In this document: in pieces, positions 42,239 to 52,210 of the stretch
How the letters are laid out: every line of letters starts with the position of its first letter
Position numbering within the stretch: position 1 is the stretch's first letter
Assembly (NCBI GenBank): GCA_903925005.1
Contig: CAIYDX010000376.1
Coordinates: 1-64,000, forward strand
Reading direction: 5' to 3'
Source: an uncultured Geobacteraceae bacterium
GTDB taxonomy: Bacteria; Desulfobacterota; Desulfuromonadia; Geobacterales; Pseudopelobacteraceae
Length of the DNA stretch: 64,000 nucleotides
Notes under the pieces: generated by a model
Databases searched by the model: none
The model's input: only the letters and a program-made list of their open reading frames with translations
What the model was told of the DNA's origin: nothing
Translations under genes and position numbers: made by a program

Positions 42239-42985
42239 CTAGTTCTTGTGCAACCTGAGCCGCGAGCGCAGTCTGACCATCGCCTGACTGATGATCTGCG
42301 ATATCCTGGATTCAGTCAGACCTAACGTCTCACCGATCTCCTTGAGATTGAAATCTTCGTTGTAATAGAGCGTTACCGCCAGGCGTTCTTTCTCCGGCAG
42401 CGTATCGATGGCCTGCCCAAGCGCCTCGGCCAATTGCATCGTAATAACCTGCTGCTGCGGATTCTTTGCATCCGATTCGCATAATACGTCCGCAAGACAG
42501 AGTGGGCTTCCGTCATCCCCTTCCCAGCTGTCGTCGAGGCTGATAAAGGTGAAAACGTGTACGTCGTCAAGCAGTTCATAATAGTCGTCAAGACTCATTT
42601 CCAGCGCAACTGCCACCTCTTCGCTGGATGGGTGGCGTCCCAGAATGTTTTCAAGTTCGTGCAGCTTACGCTCCAGCCGCTTGTACTTGTCCCGCATGGA
42701 GCGGCTGAGTACGTCGTATGAACGGAGTTCGTCCAGTATCGTTCCGCGAACATGCTGTTCGGCAAAGGTTTTAAAGAGCACGCCACGAGAGGGATCGAAA
42801 CGATCAGCTGCATTTATCAGGCCAATCATTGCTGAACTCAGCAGATCCTGCATGTCAAGATGCGGCGGGAGCTTGGCCGACATTCTGCTGACCAGATAGC
42901 GCACCAGCGGAATATGATCGAGAATCAACTGTTCGCGATCAGTAGACTGGCATGTGCCTGGGCTGGGATCATTCCCATCCGTCAT
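42239..42985 (-). CDS. fliA: Flagellar sigma factor sigma-28
   Basis: DLLSSAMIGLINAADRFDPSRGVLFKTFAEQHVRGTILDELRS; NLKEIGETLGLTESRISQI. Confidence 0.95.
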   Translation of the reverse strand: MTDGNDPSPGTCQSTDREQLILDHIPLVRYLVSRMSAKLPPHLDMQDLLSSAMIGLINAADRFDPSRGVLFKTFAEQHVRGTILDELRSYDVLSRSMRDKYKRLERKLHELENILGRHPSSEEVAVALEMSLDDYYELLDDVHVFTFISLDDSWEGDDGSPLCLADVLCESDAKNPQQQVITMQLAEALGQAIDTLPEKERLAVTLYYNEDFNLKEIGETLGLTESRISQIISQAMVRLRSRLRLHKN

Positions 42986-42988
42986 ATA

Positions 42989-43915
42989 TTAATTTCCTCC
43001 CGCACTATCCAGCATCCTTCTGAAGAAGAATTGGATATTGCCTTTGACTCGATTCTGGCGCTTGTTTTCAATAACCCGTTTGGCTATCGTCGCAAAACAG
43101 TGAGCCGCTTCTGAATCCGGAAATAGCTCAGTGACGGCTTTTTGACGTTTAACCGCCTCGACAACCTTCTCGTCTTTGACGACACACCCAAGATAATCGA
43201 GCGAGATGTCAAGAAAACGTCCAGCCACGTTAGCCAGCTTGCGAAAGACCTCCAGCGCATCCTCACTGTCCTTGGCCATATTGACCAGTACCTTGAAATG
43301 ATGTTCCGAATAGCGGGTCGCCAGGAGCTTGATCAAGGCGTAAGCATCAGTGATGGAGGTCGGCTCGGGAGTTACCACGACAAAAATTTCCTGGGCGGCA
43401 ACGGTAAAGTAGGTGACATTTTCCGAGATACCGGCCTCGGTATCGACAATCAAGATGTCGAACTGTTCTTCCAGCATATCCAGCTCATCCAGCAGTTTCA
43501 GCTTTTCGTGCTGTCCTAGGCTTGTCAACTCCTGGACGCCGGAACCTGCCGGGATAATTTTGATGCCGGCCGGCCCGTCGATCAGGATGTCGATAATGCT
43601 CTTTTCGCCGTTCAGGACATGATTGAGGTTGTAAACCGGCGACAGCCCCAGCAGGACATCGAGGTTGCCGAGCCCAAGGTCGGCGTCGATCAGCAGAACC
43701 TTTTTCCCTTGAGCCGAAAGGGCAATCGCGAGATTCGATACAACATTACTCTTGCCGACTCCACCCTTGCCGCTGGTTACCGAGATAACCCGTATACCCT
43801 GCTGATCGGCCAGTCCAGCCGCTGAATGTGGATCAGCCTTTTGGCTAAGTTTTGCAGTGCGAGCCATCTGGCGGAGAGTATCAGCCTGGTCGCCAGTTCC
43901 TGGTACGGTGCTCAT
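42989..43915 (-). CDS. flhG: MinD-like flagellar number regulator FlhG/FleN
   Basis: ISVTSGKGGVGKSNVVSNLAIALSAQGKKVLLIDADLGLGNLDVLLG. Confidence 0.93.
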   Translation of the reverse strand: MSTVPGTGDQADTLRQMARTAKLSQKADPHSAAGLADQQGIRVISVTSGKGGVGKSNVVSNLAIALSAQGKKVLLIDADLGLGNLDVLLGLSPVYNLNHVLNGEKSIIDILIDGPAGIKIIPAGSGVQELTSLGQHEKLKLLDELDMLEEQFDILIVDTEAGISENVTYFTVAAQEIFVVVTPEPTSITDAYALIKLLATRYSEHHFKVLVNMAKDSEDALEVFRKLANVAGRFLDISLDYLGCVVKDEKVVEAVKRQKAVTELFPDSEAAHCFATIAKRVIENKRQNRVKGNIQFFFRRMLDSAGGN

Positions 43916-45234
43916 TCTGCCCCCTCACGAAATATCATATCTGCCAGCTTGGCCGGTGTTGCAATTTCGATATCTTCCGGTACACGCTGGCCGGTTGTAA
44001 AATACGCAATCTGCAAATTATCCTTCATCAATAGGTTGACCATATTCCCAAAACTTTCACATTCATCGATTTTTGTAAAAACAACCTTGCTAACCTGAAA
44101 TATTCTAAATCGGTTCAAAATCTCTTCCAGTTCGCGATCCTTGGTGGTGGCCGAAAGACAGAGGTAGACCTCCATCGGAATCTTGTCTTCCAGAAAGTTC
44201 TTCATTTCATCGAGTTTTTCCTTGTCCTTGTGGCTGCGTCCGGCGGTATCGATAAAGATCAGATCACAGGAGGAGTGCTTTTCAACGGCCTTTTCAAGCT
44301 CCTTTGGAGTCGAGGCGACCTCCAGTGGAATCCCCATGATGCGTGAATATGTTTTGAGCTGTTCGACGGCCCCCACCCTGAAGATATCCATCGTTATCAA
44401 CGCCACTTTGTTGCCTCTGTTGAGCGCATACATGGCGGCCAGTTTCGCGGTTGTCGTCGTCTTGCCGACTCCGGTAGGCCCCACCAGAGCGATAATGCGT
44501 GGAGAATTCTTTTTCAGCTTGAGCATGCCGGCAAATTTGATCAATCGCCCGAGTGTCTCGCCTAAACGCCCCTTGACAGTCTGGTTGCCGCTCTGCAACG
44601 GCAGAGTATTAAGCGTATCGACAATTTTCCTGATCAGTTCGGTGGATACCCCACTGGCCGCCAACTCTCTGGCCAAAGGAGAATCCTCCGGAAGCAGTTC
44701 CTCGCCGGACTGTCCCGTCAGGGCTCCCTCGTCGGTAATTGTCGGCCATTGAACATCTTTTGGGCCCCCCTCCTGGCTTTTGGCCAGTGTGGCAAGGAGT
44801 AGTTTTTTAATTTCCTCAAGATCGGATCTGGGAATATTTTTGATGTTGATCCCGCCATCCAGCTGTTCCGCCGTTTCCGATCCGGCAGCCTGTTTTGCTT
44901 CCTCTTCCCGGCGGGTAAGAGACTCCACTTTCTCACGCAAATCTTTCAGCTCACGTGCCAGGGGAGCCAGCATCGAGCTTTCCATCTCCTCCCGCGCTGT
45001 CCGCTCACGTGGCGGCGCTTCGCGATAAGCGACCGGAGCGGATGGCGGCGGAGCCTGTTTGCGAACCGGATCTATCGCCGCTGTGACCCGATATACCTGC
45101 TTGCTGAAAAATCCGAGGAAGCCGCCTACCCTCTCTTTTTTTGTCGAAAGGATCATCGCATCCGGACCGAGTTCGGCCTTAACCATGCGCAGCGCTTCCG
45201 GCATACTTGCCGCTTGAAATGTTTTAACCAACAT
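43912..45234 (-). CDS. flhF: Flagellar biosynthesis SRP-type GTPase FlhF
   Basis: IALVGPTGVGKTTTTAKLAA; IDTAGRSHKD; N-terminal FQAASMPEALRMVKAELGPDAMILSTK. Confidence 0.95.
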   Translation of the reverse strand: MLVKTFQAASMPEALRMVKAELGPDAMILSTKKERVGGFLGFFSKQVYRVTAAIDPVRKQAPPPSAPVAYREAPPRERTAREEMESSMLAPLARELKDLREKVESLTRREEEAKQAAGSETAEQLDGGINIKNIPRSDLEEIKKLLLATLAKSQEGGPKDVQWPTITDEGALTGQSGEELLPEDSPLARELAASGVSTELIRKIVDTLNTLPLQSGNQTVKGRLGETLGRLIKFAGMLKLKKNSPRIIALVGPTGVGKTTTTAKLAAMYALNRGNKVALITMDIFRVGAVEQLKTYSRIMGIPLEVASTPKELEKAVEKHSSCDLIFIDTAGRSHKDKEKLDEMKNFLEDKIPMEVYLCLSATTKDRELEEILNRFRIFQVSKVVFTKIDECESFGNMVNLLMKDNLQIAYFTTGQRVPEDIEIATPAKLADMIFREGAE

Positions 45235-47308
45235 TGAGACTTACCACCCCTAGAGACTGGATTTTAACATTCTGAGGTATCTCGTTGTGCGACAGAACCG
45301 CCATATGCGGGACAAAGCGTTCGATCAATTTCCTGACATGACGGCGGATCGACGGTGAAGCCAGCAACACCGGCTGAGCCCCGCTCGCCCCGAAGCGCTC
45401 CGACATATTCCGGACGGACGCAATGATCTGTTGGGCAATGGCCGGTTCTATTGCCAGGAAACTCCCCTGATCGGACGGCTGGATCGCCTCGGCGATTAAA
45501 TCTTCAACCTCCCGGTCGATTGTTACCAGGAAAAGTGTTTCATCCTCCATCTTGTACTGATCAACGAGAAATCTTCCCAGACCCTGCCGAACAAATTCGG
45601 TCAGCACATCGGGATCCTTGGTAAGCGCGGCATAATCGGCCAGTGTCTCCAGAATCGTGCGCATATCGCGTATCGAAACACCTTCCTTAAGCAGGCTCTT
45701 GACTATCCGGAGCACCGTTCCGAGGTTAAGAAGGTTTGGAATCAGCTCATCAACCACTTTGGGAGCCGTGACGGCCACATTGTCAAGAATCTGCTGCAGC
45801 TCCTGCCGGCCGATAAGCTCATGAGAGTACCGTTTGATAATTTCGCTGATATGGGTGGCAACAACGGTGGTGCTGTCCACGACCGTGTAACCGTTGACCT
45901 GAGCCTGATCGCGATCTTCACTCCGTATCCAGACCGCAGGCAACCCGAACACCGGTTCTTTAGTGGTCATACCGGGCAAATTAGCCGTAACGGCGCCGGA
46001 ATCCATGGCCAGATACTGGCCGGTCAGCTCGCTTCCTCCTACCCGCGCGCCGCGAATCAGCAGATTGTATTCATACGGTTTAAGCTGCAGATTATCGTGG
46101 ATATGGATAGGCGGTACGACAAAACCCATCTTCTGGGCGTTCTGACGGCGAATGGAACGAATGCGTTCCAGCAGCTCGCCGTTCTGAGAGGCATCGACCA
46201 TAGGTACCAGACCGTAGCCGACTTCCAGCTCCAGGACATCCAGGGGTCTGATATTTGACGCCTGATCGATCGAGTCCTCGCCGGCGGTTGCTTCCGCGAC
46301 GGCAGTCTCTTCAATGACCTCTGCTTTCTCACGAGCCATCTTTCCGAGCAAAAAGGTAACACCCGACAGCAGCAGAAAGGCAAAATGAGGCAGTCCCGGA
46401 ATCATAGCAAACAGAAACATTACCCCGGAGACAACAAAAAACGCCTTGGGGTAATTCATGAACTGGCCGGTGATTTCCTGGCCGAAACTGTTTTCATCCG
46501 CGGAGCGGGTAACGAGAATACCGGCGGCGGTTGAAATAACGAGGGCCGGAATCTGGGCAACCAATCCCTCTCCGATAGTCAGCAGCGTATAATTTGAAAG
46601 AGCGTTCATGATCGGCATGCCCTGCTGCCAGACCCCAATAATCAAGCCGCCAAAGATATTAATCAGCACGATCAGGATTCCGGCAATCGCGTCTCCGCGC
46701 ACAAACTTGCTGGCACCATCCATGGAACCGTAAAAGTCGGCTTCGCGCGATATTTTCAGGCGCCGCATCTTCGCCTCTTTATCGGTTAGCAGTCCGGCCG
46801 AAAGGTCGGCGTCAATCGCCATCTGTTTGCCCGGCATCGCATCCAGGGTAAAACGTGCGGCGACCTCGGCAACACGCCCGGCGCCCTTGGTGATGACTAC
46901 AAAGTTTATGATCACCAGAATCAAAAACAGTACCGCGCCGACAATGTAATTGCCCCCGACGACAAACTGCCCGAACGCTTTGATGACCGCGCCGGCCGAT
47001 TCGGCCCCTTCACTGCCGTGCAGCAGTATCAGGCGGGTAGACGCGATATTCAGGGCCAGCCGAAAGAGGGTAGTGACCAGCAGCACCGAGGGAAACACCG
47101 AAAAATCAAGCGGCTGCACCGTATAGAGACAAATCAGCAGAATCGACAGCGCAACCGTAATGTTGGTAGCCAGAAAAATATCGAGCACAAACGCCGGGAG
47201 CGGAATAATCATCAGCGCCAAGATGCCGATCAGCCCCAGAGCGACATAGATGTCCGAGTTTTTGCGGAAGCCGCGTAACTCTATTGCTTCTACGGAACCA
47301 TTCGCCAT
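45224..47308 (-). CDS. flhA: Flagellar export apparatus protein FlhA
   Basis: PLPAFVLDIFLATNITVALSILLICLY; FTLDAMPGKQMAIDADLSAGLL. Confidence 0.96.
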   Translation of the reverse strand: MANGSVEAIELRGFRKNSDIYVALGLIGILALMIIPLPAFVLDIFLATNITVALSILLICLYTVQPLDFSVFPSVLLVTTLFRLALNIASTRLILLHGSEGAESAGAVIKAFGQFVVGGNYIVGAVLFLILVIINFVVITKGAGRVAEVAARFTLDAMPGKQMAIDADLSAGLLTDKEAKMRRLKISREADFYGSMDGASKFVRGDAIAGILIVLINIFGGLIIGVWQQGMPIMNALSNYTLLTIGEGLVAQIPALVISTAAGILVTRSADENSFGQEITGQFMNYPKAFFVVSGVMFLFAMIPGLPHFAFLLLSGVTFLLGKMAREKAEVIEETAVAEATAGEDSIDQASNIRPLDVLELEVGYGLVPMVDASQNGELLERIRSIRRQNAQKMGFVVPPIHIHDNLQLKPYEYNLLIRGARVGGSELTGQYLAMDSGAVTANLPGMTTKEPVFGLPAVWIRSEDRDQAQVNGYTVVDSTTVVATHISEIIKRYSHELIGRQELQQILDNVAVTAPKVVDELIPNLLNLGTVLRIVKSLLKEGVSIRDMRTILETLADYAALTKDPDVLTEFVRQGLGRFLVDQYKMEDETLFLVTIDREVEDLIAEAIQPSDQGSFLAIEPAIAQQIIASVRNMSERFGASGAQPVLLASPSIRRHVRKLIERFVPHMAVLSHNEIPQNVKIQSLGVVSLNVG

Positions 47309-47357
47309 GAAAATGTACTGTCAGCCACCTTTTGCGCGTAGTATCGGACTGGTTTTT

Positions 47358-47374
47358 ATGCATTTTTCGTGCCG
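47358..47374 (-). promoter_or_regulatory. Candidate sigma-54 promoter for the flhA operon
   Basis: Minus strand CGGCACGAAAAATGCA; GG-N10-GC spacing, about 50 nt upstream of flhA. Confidence 0.65.
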
Positions 47375-47546
47375 CCAACACCCATAACTTCTGCATTTAC
47401 CGTCAAAAGGCCGCCAGCCAGCCGATAACGTCGGCAGCGCCAAAAAGAGCAGCTGAAAACTTGCGCCAACTAAGGTGTCAAACCATTGAACGTGTCGGAT
47501 TATTGACAAAACATCGAAAAGTACATCTCTCGCATTTAGCTTGCAT

Positions 47547-48152
47547 TTAGTGGTTTACAGCGCCGCCCCAGAGCTTTTTCAACCTTTTATCCCGACCACA
47601 TCCGCCCCTGTAATAGCTGTAGCGGAGCGGATTTTTTTTGTAGTAATGTTGATGGTACTCTTCTGCCGGATAGAACTCAGTTGCCGGCGTTAGCTCGGTC
47701 ACAACCTGCTCCCGGAACGGTCGGCTCTTTTCCAGCGCTGCCTTTGACTGCAGCGCCGCCGCATGCTGCTGCTCTCCCCGGTAAAATATCACCGCACGGT
47801 ATTGATGACCCACGTCACAGAACTGCCGATTCGCTACGGTCGGATCGATATTGTGCCAAAATACGGTGAGAAGCGCCGGATAGGAGATTTTGGCCGGGTC
47901 ATACACAACCCGCACCGCTTCGGCGTGGCCGGAACCTCCGGCAGACACATCCTCATACGTCGGGTTTTTCACATCTCCTCCGGTATATCCGGCGGTCACC
48001 GAAACCACTCCGGGAAGCTTGTCAAAAGGCGCCTCCATACACCAGAAACAGCCACCGGCAAAAATTGCCGTCTCGTAACCGGCCGCGCCTGCAGGCATGT
48101 CCGCAGGCATGGCCAGCCACATCCCCGTAAACAACGCAATTATTCTTCTCAT
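47547..48152 (-). CDS. msrA: Peptide methionine sulfoxide reductase A (exported)
   Basis: Signal peptide; IFAGGCFWCMEAPFDKLPGVVSVTAGYTGG. Confidence 0.95.
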   Translation of the reverse strand: MRRIIALFTGMWLAMPADMPAGAAGYETAIFAGGCFWCMEAPFDKLPGVVSVTAGYTGGDVKNPTYEDVSAGGSGHAEAVRVVYDPAKISYPALLTVFWHNIDPTVANRQFCDVGHQYRAVIFYRGEQQHAAALQSKAALEKSRPFREQVVTELTPATEFYPAEEYHQHYYKKNPLRYSYYRGGCGRDKRLKKLWGGAVNH

Positions 48153-48169
48153 GTCGCACCTCCGTACAG

Positions 48170-48721
48170 CTATTTGCTTACTGTAAATTCGAGTGCCGCC
48201 GAATTCATACAGTAGCGCAGCCCGGTCGGCTTGGGACCGTCATTAAAAACATGGCCAAGATGCCCGCCGCAGCGGCGGCACAACACCTCGGTACGCCTTG
48301 AGAACAGGCTGTTATCCGCTGCAGTTGCAATGTTTTCGGGAGAAATCGGAGCAAAAAAGCTCGGCCACCCGGTTCCTGACTCATACTTCTCTTCCGAACG
48401 GAACAGATCCAGACCGCAGCCGGCGCAACGATAGATGCCATGTTCATGATTATTGGCGTATAGACCGGTGCCCGCCTGTTCGGTCCCTTTTTCCCTCAAT
48501 ATATTGAACTGCTCGGGTGTCAGCTGTTTTTTCCATTCAGCTTCGGCTTTAACAATTTTTTCACTCATGACGAGGCCTCTTTTTTCATACGAATACACCT
48601 TTATCAAGCCCGATTTTTCGGAAACGTCAGGTGCATCGCGCTTATCCGCACACCCTGGGGCGGTACTGAAAACAGCCAGAGCCGCCGCAATCAACACCGC
48701 ATATAATCGTCGTATTTTCAT
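48170..48721 (-). CDS. msrB: Peptide methionine sulfoxide reductase B (N-terminal signal/lipoprotein-like)
   Basis: [41 protein letters not shown]. Confidence 0.93.
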   Translation of the reverse strand: MKIRRLYAVLIAAALAVFSTAPGCADKRDAPDVSEKSGLIKVYSYEKRGLVMSEKIVKAEAEWKKQLTPEQFNILREKGTEQAGTGLYANNHEHGIYRCAGCGLDLFRSEEKYESGTGWPSFFAPISPENIATAADNSLFSRRTEVLCRRCGGHLGHVFNDGPKPTGLRYCMNSAALEFTVSK

Positions 48722-48795
48722 TGTCAGGCTCCTTCATTCATTCTGCATCTACAGCTGGATTATACCACCTGGTTATTCACACCGTGAAGGAATTA

Positions 48796-51318
48796 TTAAT
48801 CACTGCGCCTTGCAAAAAGCACAATCACAGCCGGTAAAGTCACCAGAGCAAACAGGGCTGTGAAACCGACACCGAAATTGGTGGCCCAGCCGATCGAGGC
48901 AAGTGCAGGGTAATCGGCCAACGCCAGGGAGCCGAATCCGGCAATGTTGGTCAGCGCAGAGAGCAGCACCGTCCGCCCGACCTGGATGAAGCGCGATTCT
49001 CTGCCTTGCGGATCATCGGCTGTTATCCGGGCGCTGATGTGCAGACCGTAATCGCTTCCCATTCCCAGAATAGTCACCAGGACCATGGCATTCATGAAAT
49101 TCAGCCCCATCCCGCAGAGTGCCATGATGCCCAACATGGCCACAGTTCCGGCAATTACCGGAAACAGGGAGTAGAAAATCCCGCCGGTAGAATTGAAGTG
49201 AGCCAGCAGCAGAAACAGCACCAGCAGGCCACCGATCAGAAGCCCCCACTGCAAGCTCTGCCTGACCGAAGCGGAAAGTTGCGAGCTAACCAGATCTACA
49301 CCGGTAACTCGCGCCGTGGAGTCGATGCCGGCCAGTTCGTGCAAAAACCGGTTCTGGTCGAAGCCGGCATCCTTGTAATAAAGGTACACCAGCGCGTGAT
49401 AACCGTTTGCATCCTTGATAAGGTGGCGATCCGCAACTCCACGCAAAGGCGAAGCCTTAAGCCGGGCGATAGCCTCTTCCTCAGGCACAGGAGTCAAGAC
49501 GTTGGCGGCAGAAAGTGCAGCAATGAATGGCTGAAATGGTTGCGGTTCAAACCCCTGCCTCTCCAGCGCGCCGTTCAATCCCGTCACGGACAGACCGCCG
49601 CTCTCTCTGCCCAATATGGCCCTGCTGATCTCAAATTGTCGATCCCGTGTATTAATTATTTGCCCCAGCGACGACCAACTGCTGATGCTTCCGGTCTGGT
49701 GCCATCTTCGGACCAACCGGTCAACCTGCGCCGTACGCTGCAACACCTCTGTCAGATTTCTCCCCTCCACCGCCACCAGCAGCTGTTTTGGCGCCAAACT
49801 CAGGTGACGCTCTATTTTTTCCTGAGTCAGAAATGCCTCGGAATGACGAGGTTGAAGGTTTTTAAGTTCACCATCGAAGAAGGTTCGGCTGGAGGCCACA
49901 GCCATAAGAGTAATAACAAGAGCCGAGATCGTTATCACCGCACGAGGAAACCGTCCTGCCAGACGCCAGACGGAGCGCAGACCGAGGCCCGGTATCGGGC
50001 GATAATCCGCTGGAAAGCGGCGTTCCATATAAACCAGCAACGGCGGCAGAAAGAAGAAGGTCGCATAGAGCGTAAACAGCACCCCCAGCCCGACCAGCAG
50101 CCCCAGTTCGTACAGGGCCCGCACGTCGGAGACCATCAGGGCTAAGAACGGTATGGCCGTGGTGGTGGCGGCGGTAAAAAGACGATGACCGGTATCAACA
50201 ACAGCCAGACGCAGCGCCTCGTCAGCCCCCCTGCCAACCGCACGTTCGCTGTGAAAACGGTCGTATAAATGAATCGGATAGTCGGTCCCCAGGCCGATTA
50301 TCAGCGCCATAAAGGCAAAGGATATTATGTGAATTGAGGGAAGCAGCAGTCCGGCAACCCCCATCGCCAGCAGCACACCGACAGCGATGATCAGCGGCAA
50401 AAGCAGCGTGGGAAGGATGCAACGGTAAACCGCATAAAAGATGGCCAGAACCACCGCCAGGGAGGAGAGGACACTGACGATGATATTGAACTTCATCGCC
50501 GCTTCATCCAGCACTGCACTGATATGAGCGCCGGCACAGGAGATGGCGACCGTCGATCCCTGCCGTGCCTGGTTTATGGTCGTCACCAGTGCCCTGGCAA
50601 AGGCCATATCCTGCACCGGGCGGGCCGGTTCCGCGATCATGATCAGCACCTTGCCGTCCCGCGAGAGAAAGTAGGGGGAGGTTGGGTCCAGGTCGAGCGC
50701 CTGGCTGCCGGCCTTGAGTCGCGGCAGAATCAGGTCGCGCAGATAAAGCGGGTCGGCGGCGGCCAGGCCGGTCATGGCTCCGCCGAACTGTCCGGCAAGG
50801 TCGGCCTGGACACGGCGCAGGGAGTCATCCATTGAAGCGGGTGAAAAACGCTGCAGCAGGCCGGGGACGTCTTCCGGCCCGATAAACAACTGCGGACGGG
50901 TCACGGCATAAGCGATGAACGCGTTAAAAGAGGCGCCTTCACTCTCGTCGAAGACTCTCCAGGTGATGCGCCGAAAGGCCGGCTCCCCTCCCACCTTCGC
51001 CAGACGGAGCCGTTCGGCAAATTTCTCTGCCTCGCGGGGGAGCGCCTCTTTTTCCCCATCCAGGAGGAAATAGGCTTCATTGGCGCTGCCGGCCCACTGC
51101 AGAGAGTCGAGGAGCAGTTTCAACGCCGGTTGGCGCGTCGGAAAGAGTTGGAAAATATCGGCGTCGAAGCGGGTGGTGCAGATCACGACGACCGACAGCA
51201 GCAGCGCGATGAAAAAGGCGGACAATACGGCACGAGGTCTGGAAGTGGTTATTCGAAATATCCATTCCAGGTGACAGCGGGTGAGGGAATTGAACTGTGA
51301 AGCCACTCTCCGGAGCAT
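48796..51318 (-). CDS. MMPL/RND-superfamily lipid/polyene exporter
   Basis: 840 aa, two groups of TM helices; GLGTDYPIHLYDRF and GMGSDYGLHISARI repeats. Confidence 0.88.
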   Translation of the reverse strand: MLRRVASQFNSLTRCHLEWIFRITTSRPRAVLSAFFIALLLSVVVICTTRFDADIFQLFPTRQPALKLLLDSLQWAGSANEAYFLLDGEKEALPREAEKFAERLRLAKVGGEPAFRRITWRVFDESEGASFNAFIAYAVTRPQLFIGPEDVPGLLQRFSPASMDDSLRRVQADLAGQFGGAMTGLAAADPLYLRDLILPRLKAGSQALDLDPTSPYFLSRDGKVLIMIAEPARPVQDMAFARALVTTINQARQGSTVAISCAGAHISAVLDEAAMKFNIIVSVLSSLAVVLAIFYAVYRCILPTLLLPLIIAVGVLLAMGVAGLLLPSIHIISFAFMALIIGLGTDYPIHLYDRFHSERAVGRGADEALRLAVVDTGHRLFTAATTTAIPFLALMVSDVRALYELGLLVGLGVLFTLYATFFFLPPLLVYMERRFPADYRPIPGLGLRSVWRLAGRFPRAVITISALVITLMAVASSRTFFDGELKNLQPRHSEAFLTQEKIERHLSLAPKQLLVAVEGRNLTEVLQRTAQVDRLVRRWHQTGSISSWSSLGQIINTRDRQFEISRAILGRESGGLSVTGLNGALERQGFEPQPFQPFIAALSAANVLTPVPEEEAIARLKASPLRGVADRHLIKDANGYHALVYLYYKDAGFDQNRFLHELAGIDSTARVTGVDLVSSQLSASVRQSLQWGLLIGGLLVLFLLLAHFNSTGGIFYSLFPVIAGTVAMLGIMALCGMGLNFMNAMVLVTILGMGSDYGLHISARITADDPQGRESRFIQVGRTVLLSALTNIAGFGSLALADYPALASIGWATNFGVGFTALFALVTLPAVIVLFARRSD

Positions 51319-51324
51319 CAGGCT

Positions 51325-52017
51325 CTACAATCCCTTGATGTCGGAAAGCGGTACGATCGTCAACCCATCGAGATGCGGCACGAAAACGGCATCATCAAGA
51401 GGAGAGTTGACCTCAGGCTCATCAAGTGTAATCCGGATACGGTCGCCTTGCCCGCTCAGCAGATCGAGTTCAGCTGCAACCGGAACACCGTTGACGGCAA
51501 GATACTTGCCGTAATGCACATGATCGCCGGCTGAGGACTCCTTGGATATGACCAGACCATTTTCAAAGGTCACCTTTTCAGAAAACCTCAGTTTGCTCAT
51601 ACGTTCCACCGTGCCGTTCAGAGGTTTCTCCTCACGAGAGTCGGCATCCATAACCCAGCGCATCAAACTCCACCCCTGCAGGCCACCCTTGTCCGGCAGC
51701 TCGTCAAAACGCCCCGCATAGGCCGTTGACCGGGAGGGGTAAACCAGCGTGATCCGGTCTCCCAGAGCAAACGCCTCCATCATGGTCGTACCGAACGGCG
51801 AGAGCACCACCAGGTGAAGTCTATCGGGGCGACGAAAGACCAGATAGCCGCTCCCTGACATATTGCCGTCAGCGGCATTGACCGAAAGTGACACGGCGGA
51901 TGAGAGAGTCTCCACGACCGCACCGGGATGATAATCAATGGGGGGAGCCTTAATGGTGGCACAGGCGGTGATCAGCAGTAACGGCAACAGATATTTTAAC
52001 AATCTATAAAACGACAT
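51325..52017 (-). CDS. Outer-membrane lipoprotein (DUF3261/DUF4292-like, LolB-fold candidate)
   Basis: MSFYRLLKYLLPLLLITACATIKAPP lipobox; RPDRLHLVVLSPFGTTMMEAFALGDRITLVYPSR. Confidence 0.7.
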   Translation of the reverse strand: MSFYRLLKYLLPLLLITACATIKAPPIDYHPGAVVETLSSAVSLSVNAADGNMSGSGYLVFRRPDRLHLVVLSPFGTTMMEAFALGDRITLVYPSRSTAYAGRFDELPDKGGLQGWSLMRWVMDADSREEKPLNGTVERMSKLRFSEKVTFENGLVISKESSAGDHVHYGKYLAVNGVPVAAELDLLSGQGDRIRITLDEPEVNSPLDDAVFVPHLDGLTIVPLSDIKGL

Positions 52018-52050
52018 AGTCTTATCTTTCTTGACGCTTAAATCAAAATC

Positions 52051-52185
52051 GGCATTTGAACCGCAAAGGCGCAAAGAACGCAAAGCAAACAGTACATATA
52101 ACGAAAAAAACTTCTTATCCAAACTGATTATAGAATTCTTGTCAAAACTCTAATTTCTTTGCGAACTTTGCGTCTTTGCGGTAAT
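52051..52185. repeat. Interspersed palindromic repeat family A, copy 2 (inverted relative to copy 1)
   Basis: GGCATTTGAACCGCAAAGGCGCAAAGAACGCAAAG ... TTTCTTTGCGAACTTTGCGTCTTTGCGGTAAT; matches the reverse complement of 10992-11129. Confidence 0.9.
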
Positions 52186-52210
52186 AAACCGCTTTTGGGG
52201 GTTAAACGAT

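Noticed and set aside
47547-48721. Possible selenoprotein MsrA/MsrB
   Set aside because: Both active sites read ordinary Cys ([17 protein letters not shown]) with no in-frame TGA.
49006-50145. 379-aa plus-strand ORF antisense to the MMPL exporter
   Set aside because: Antisense shadow ORF, rich in His/Gln/Arg, no motif.
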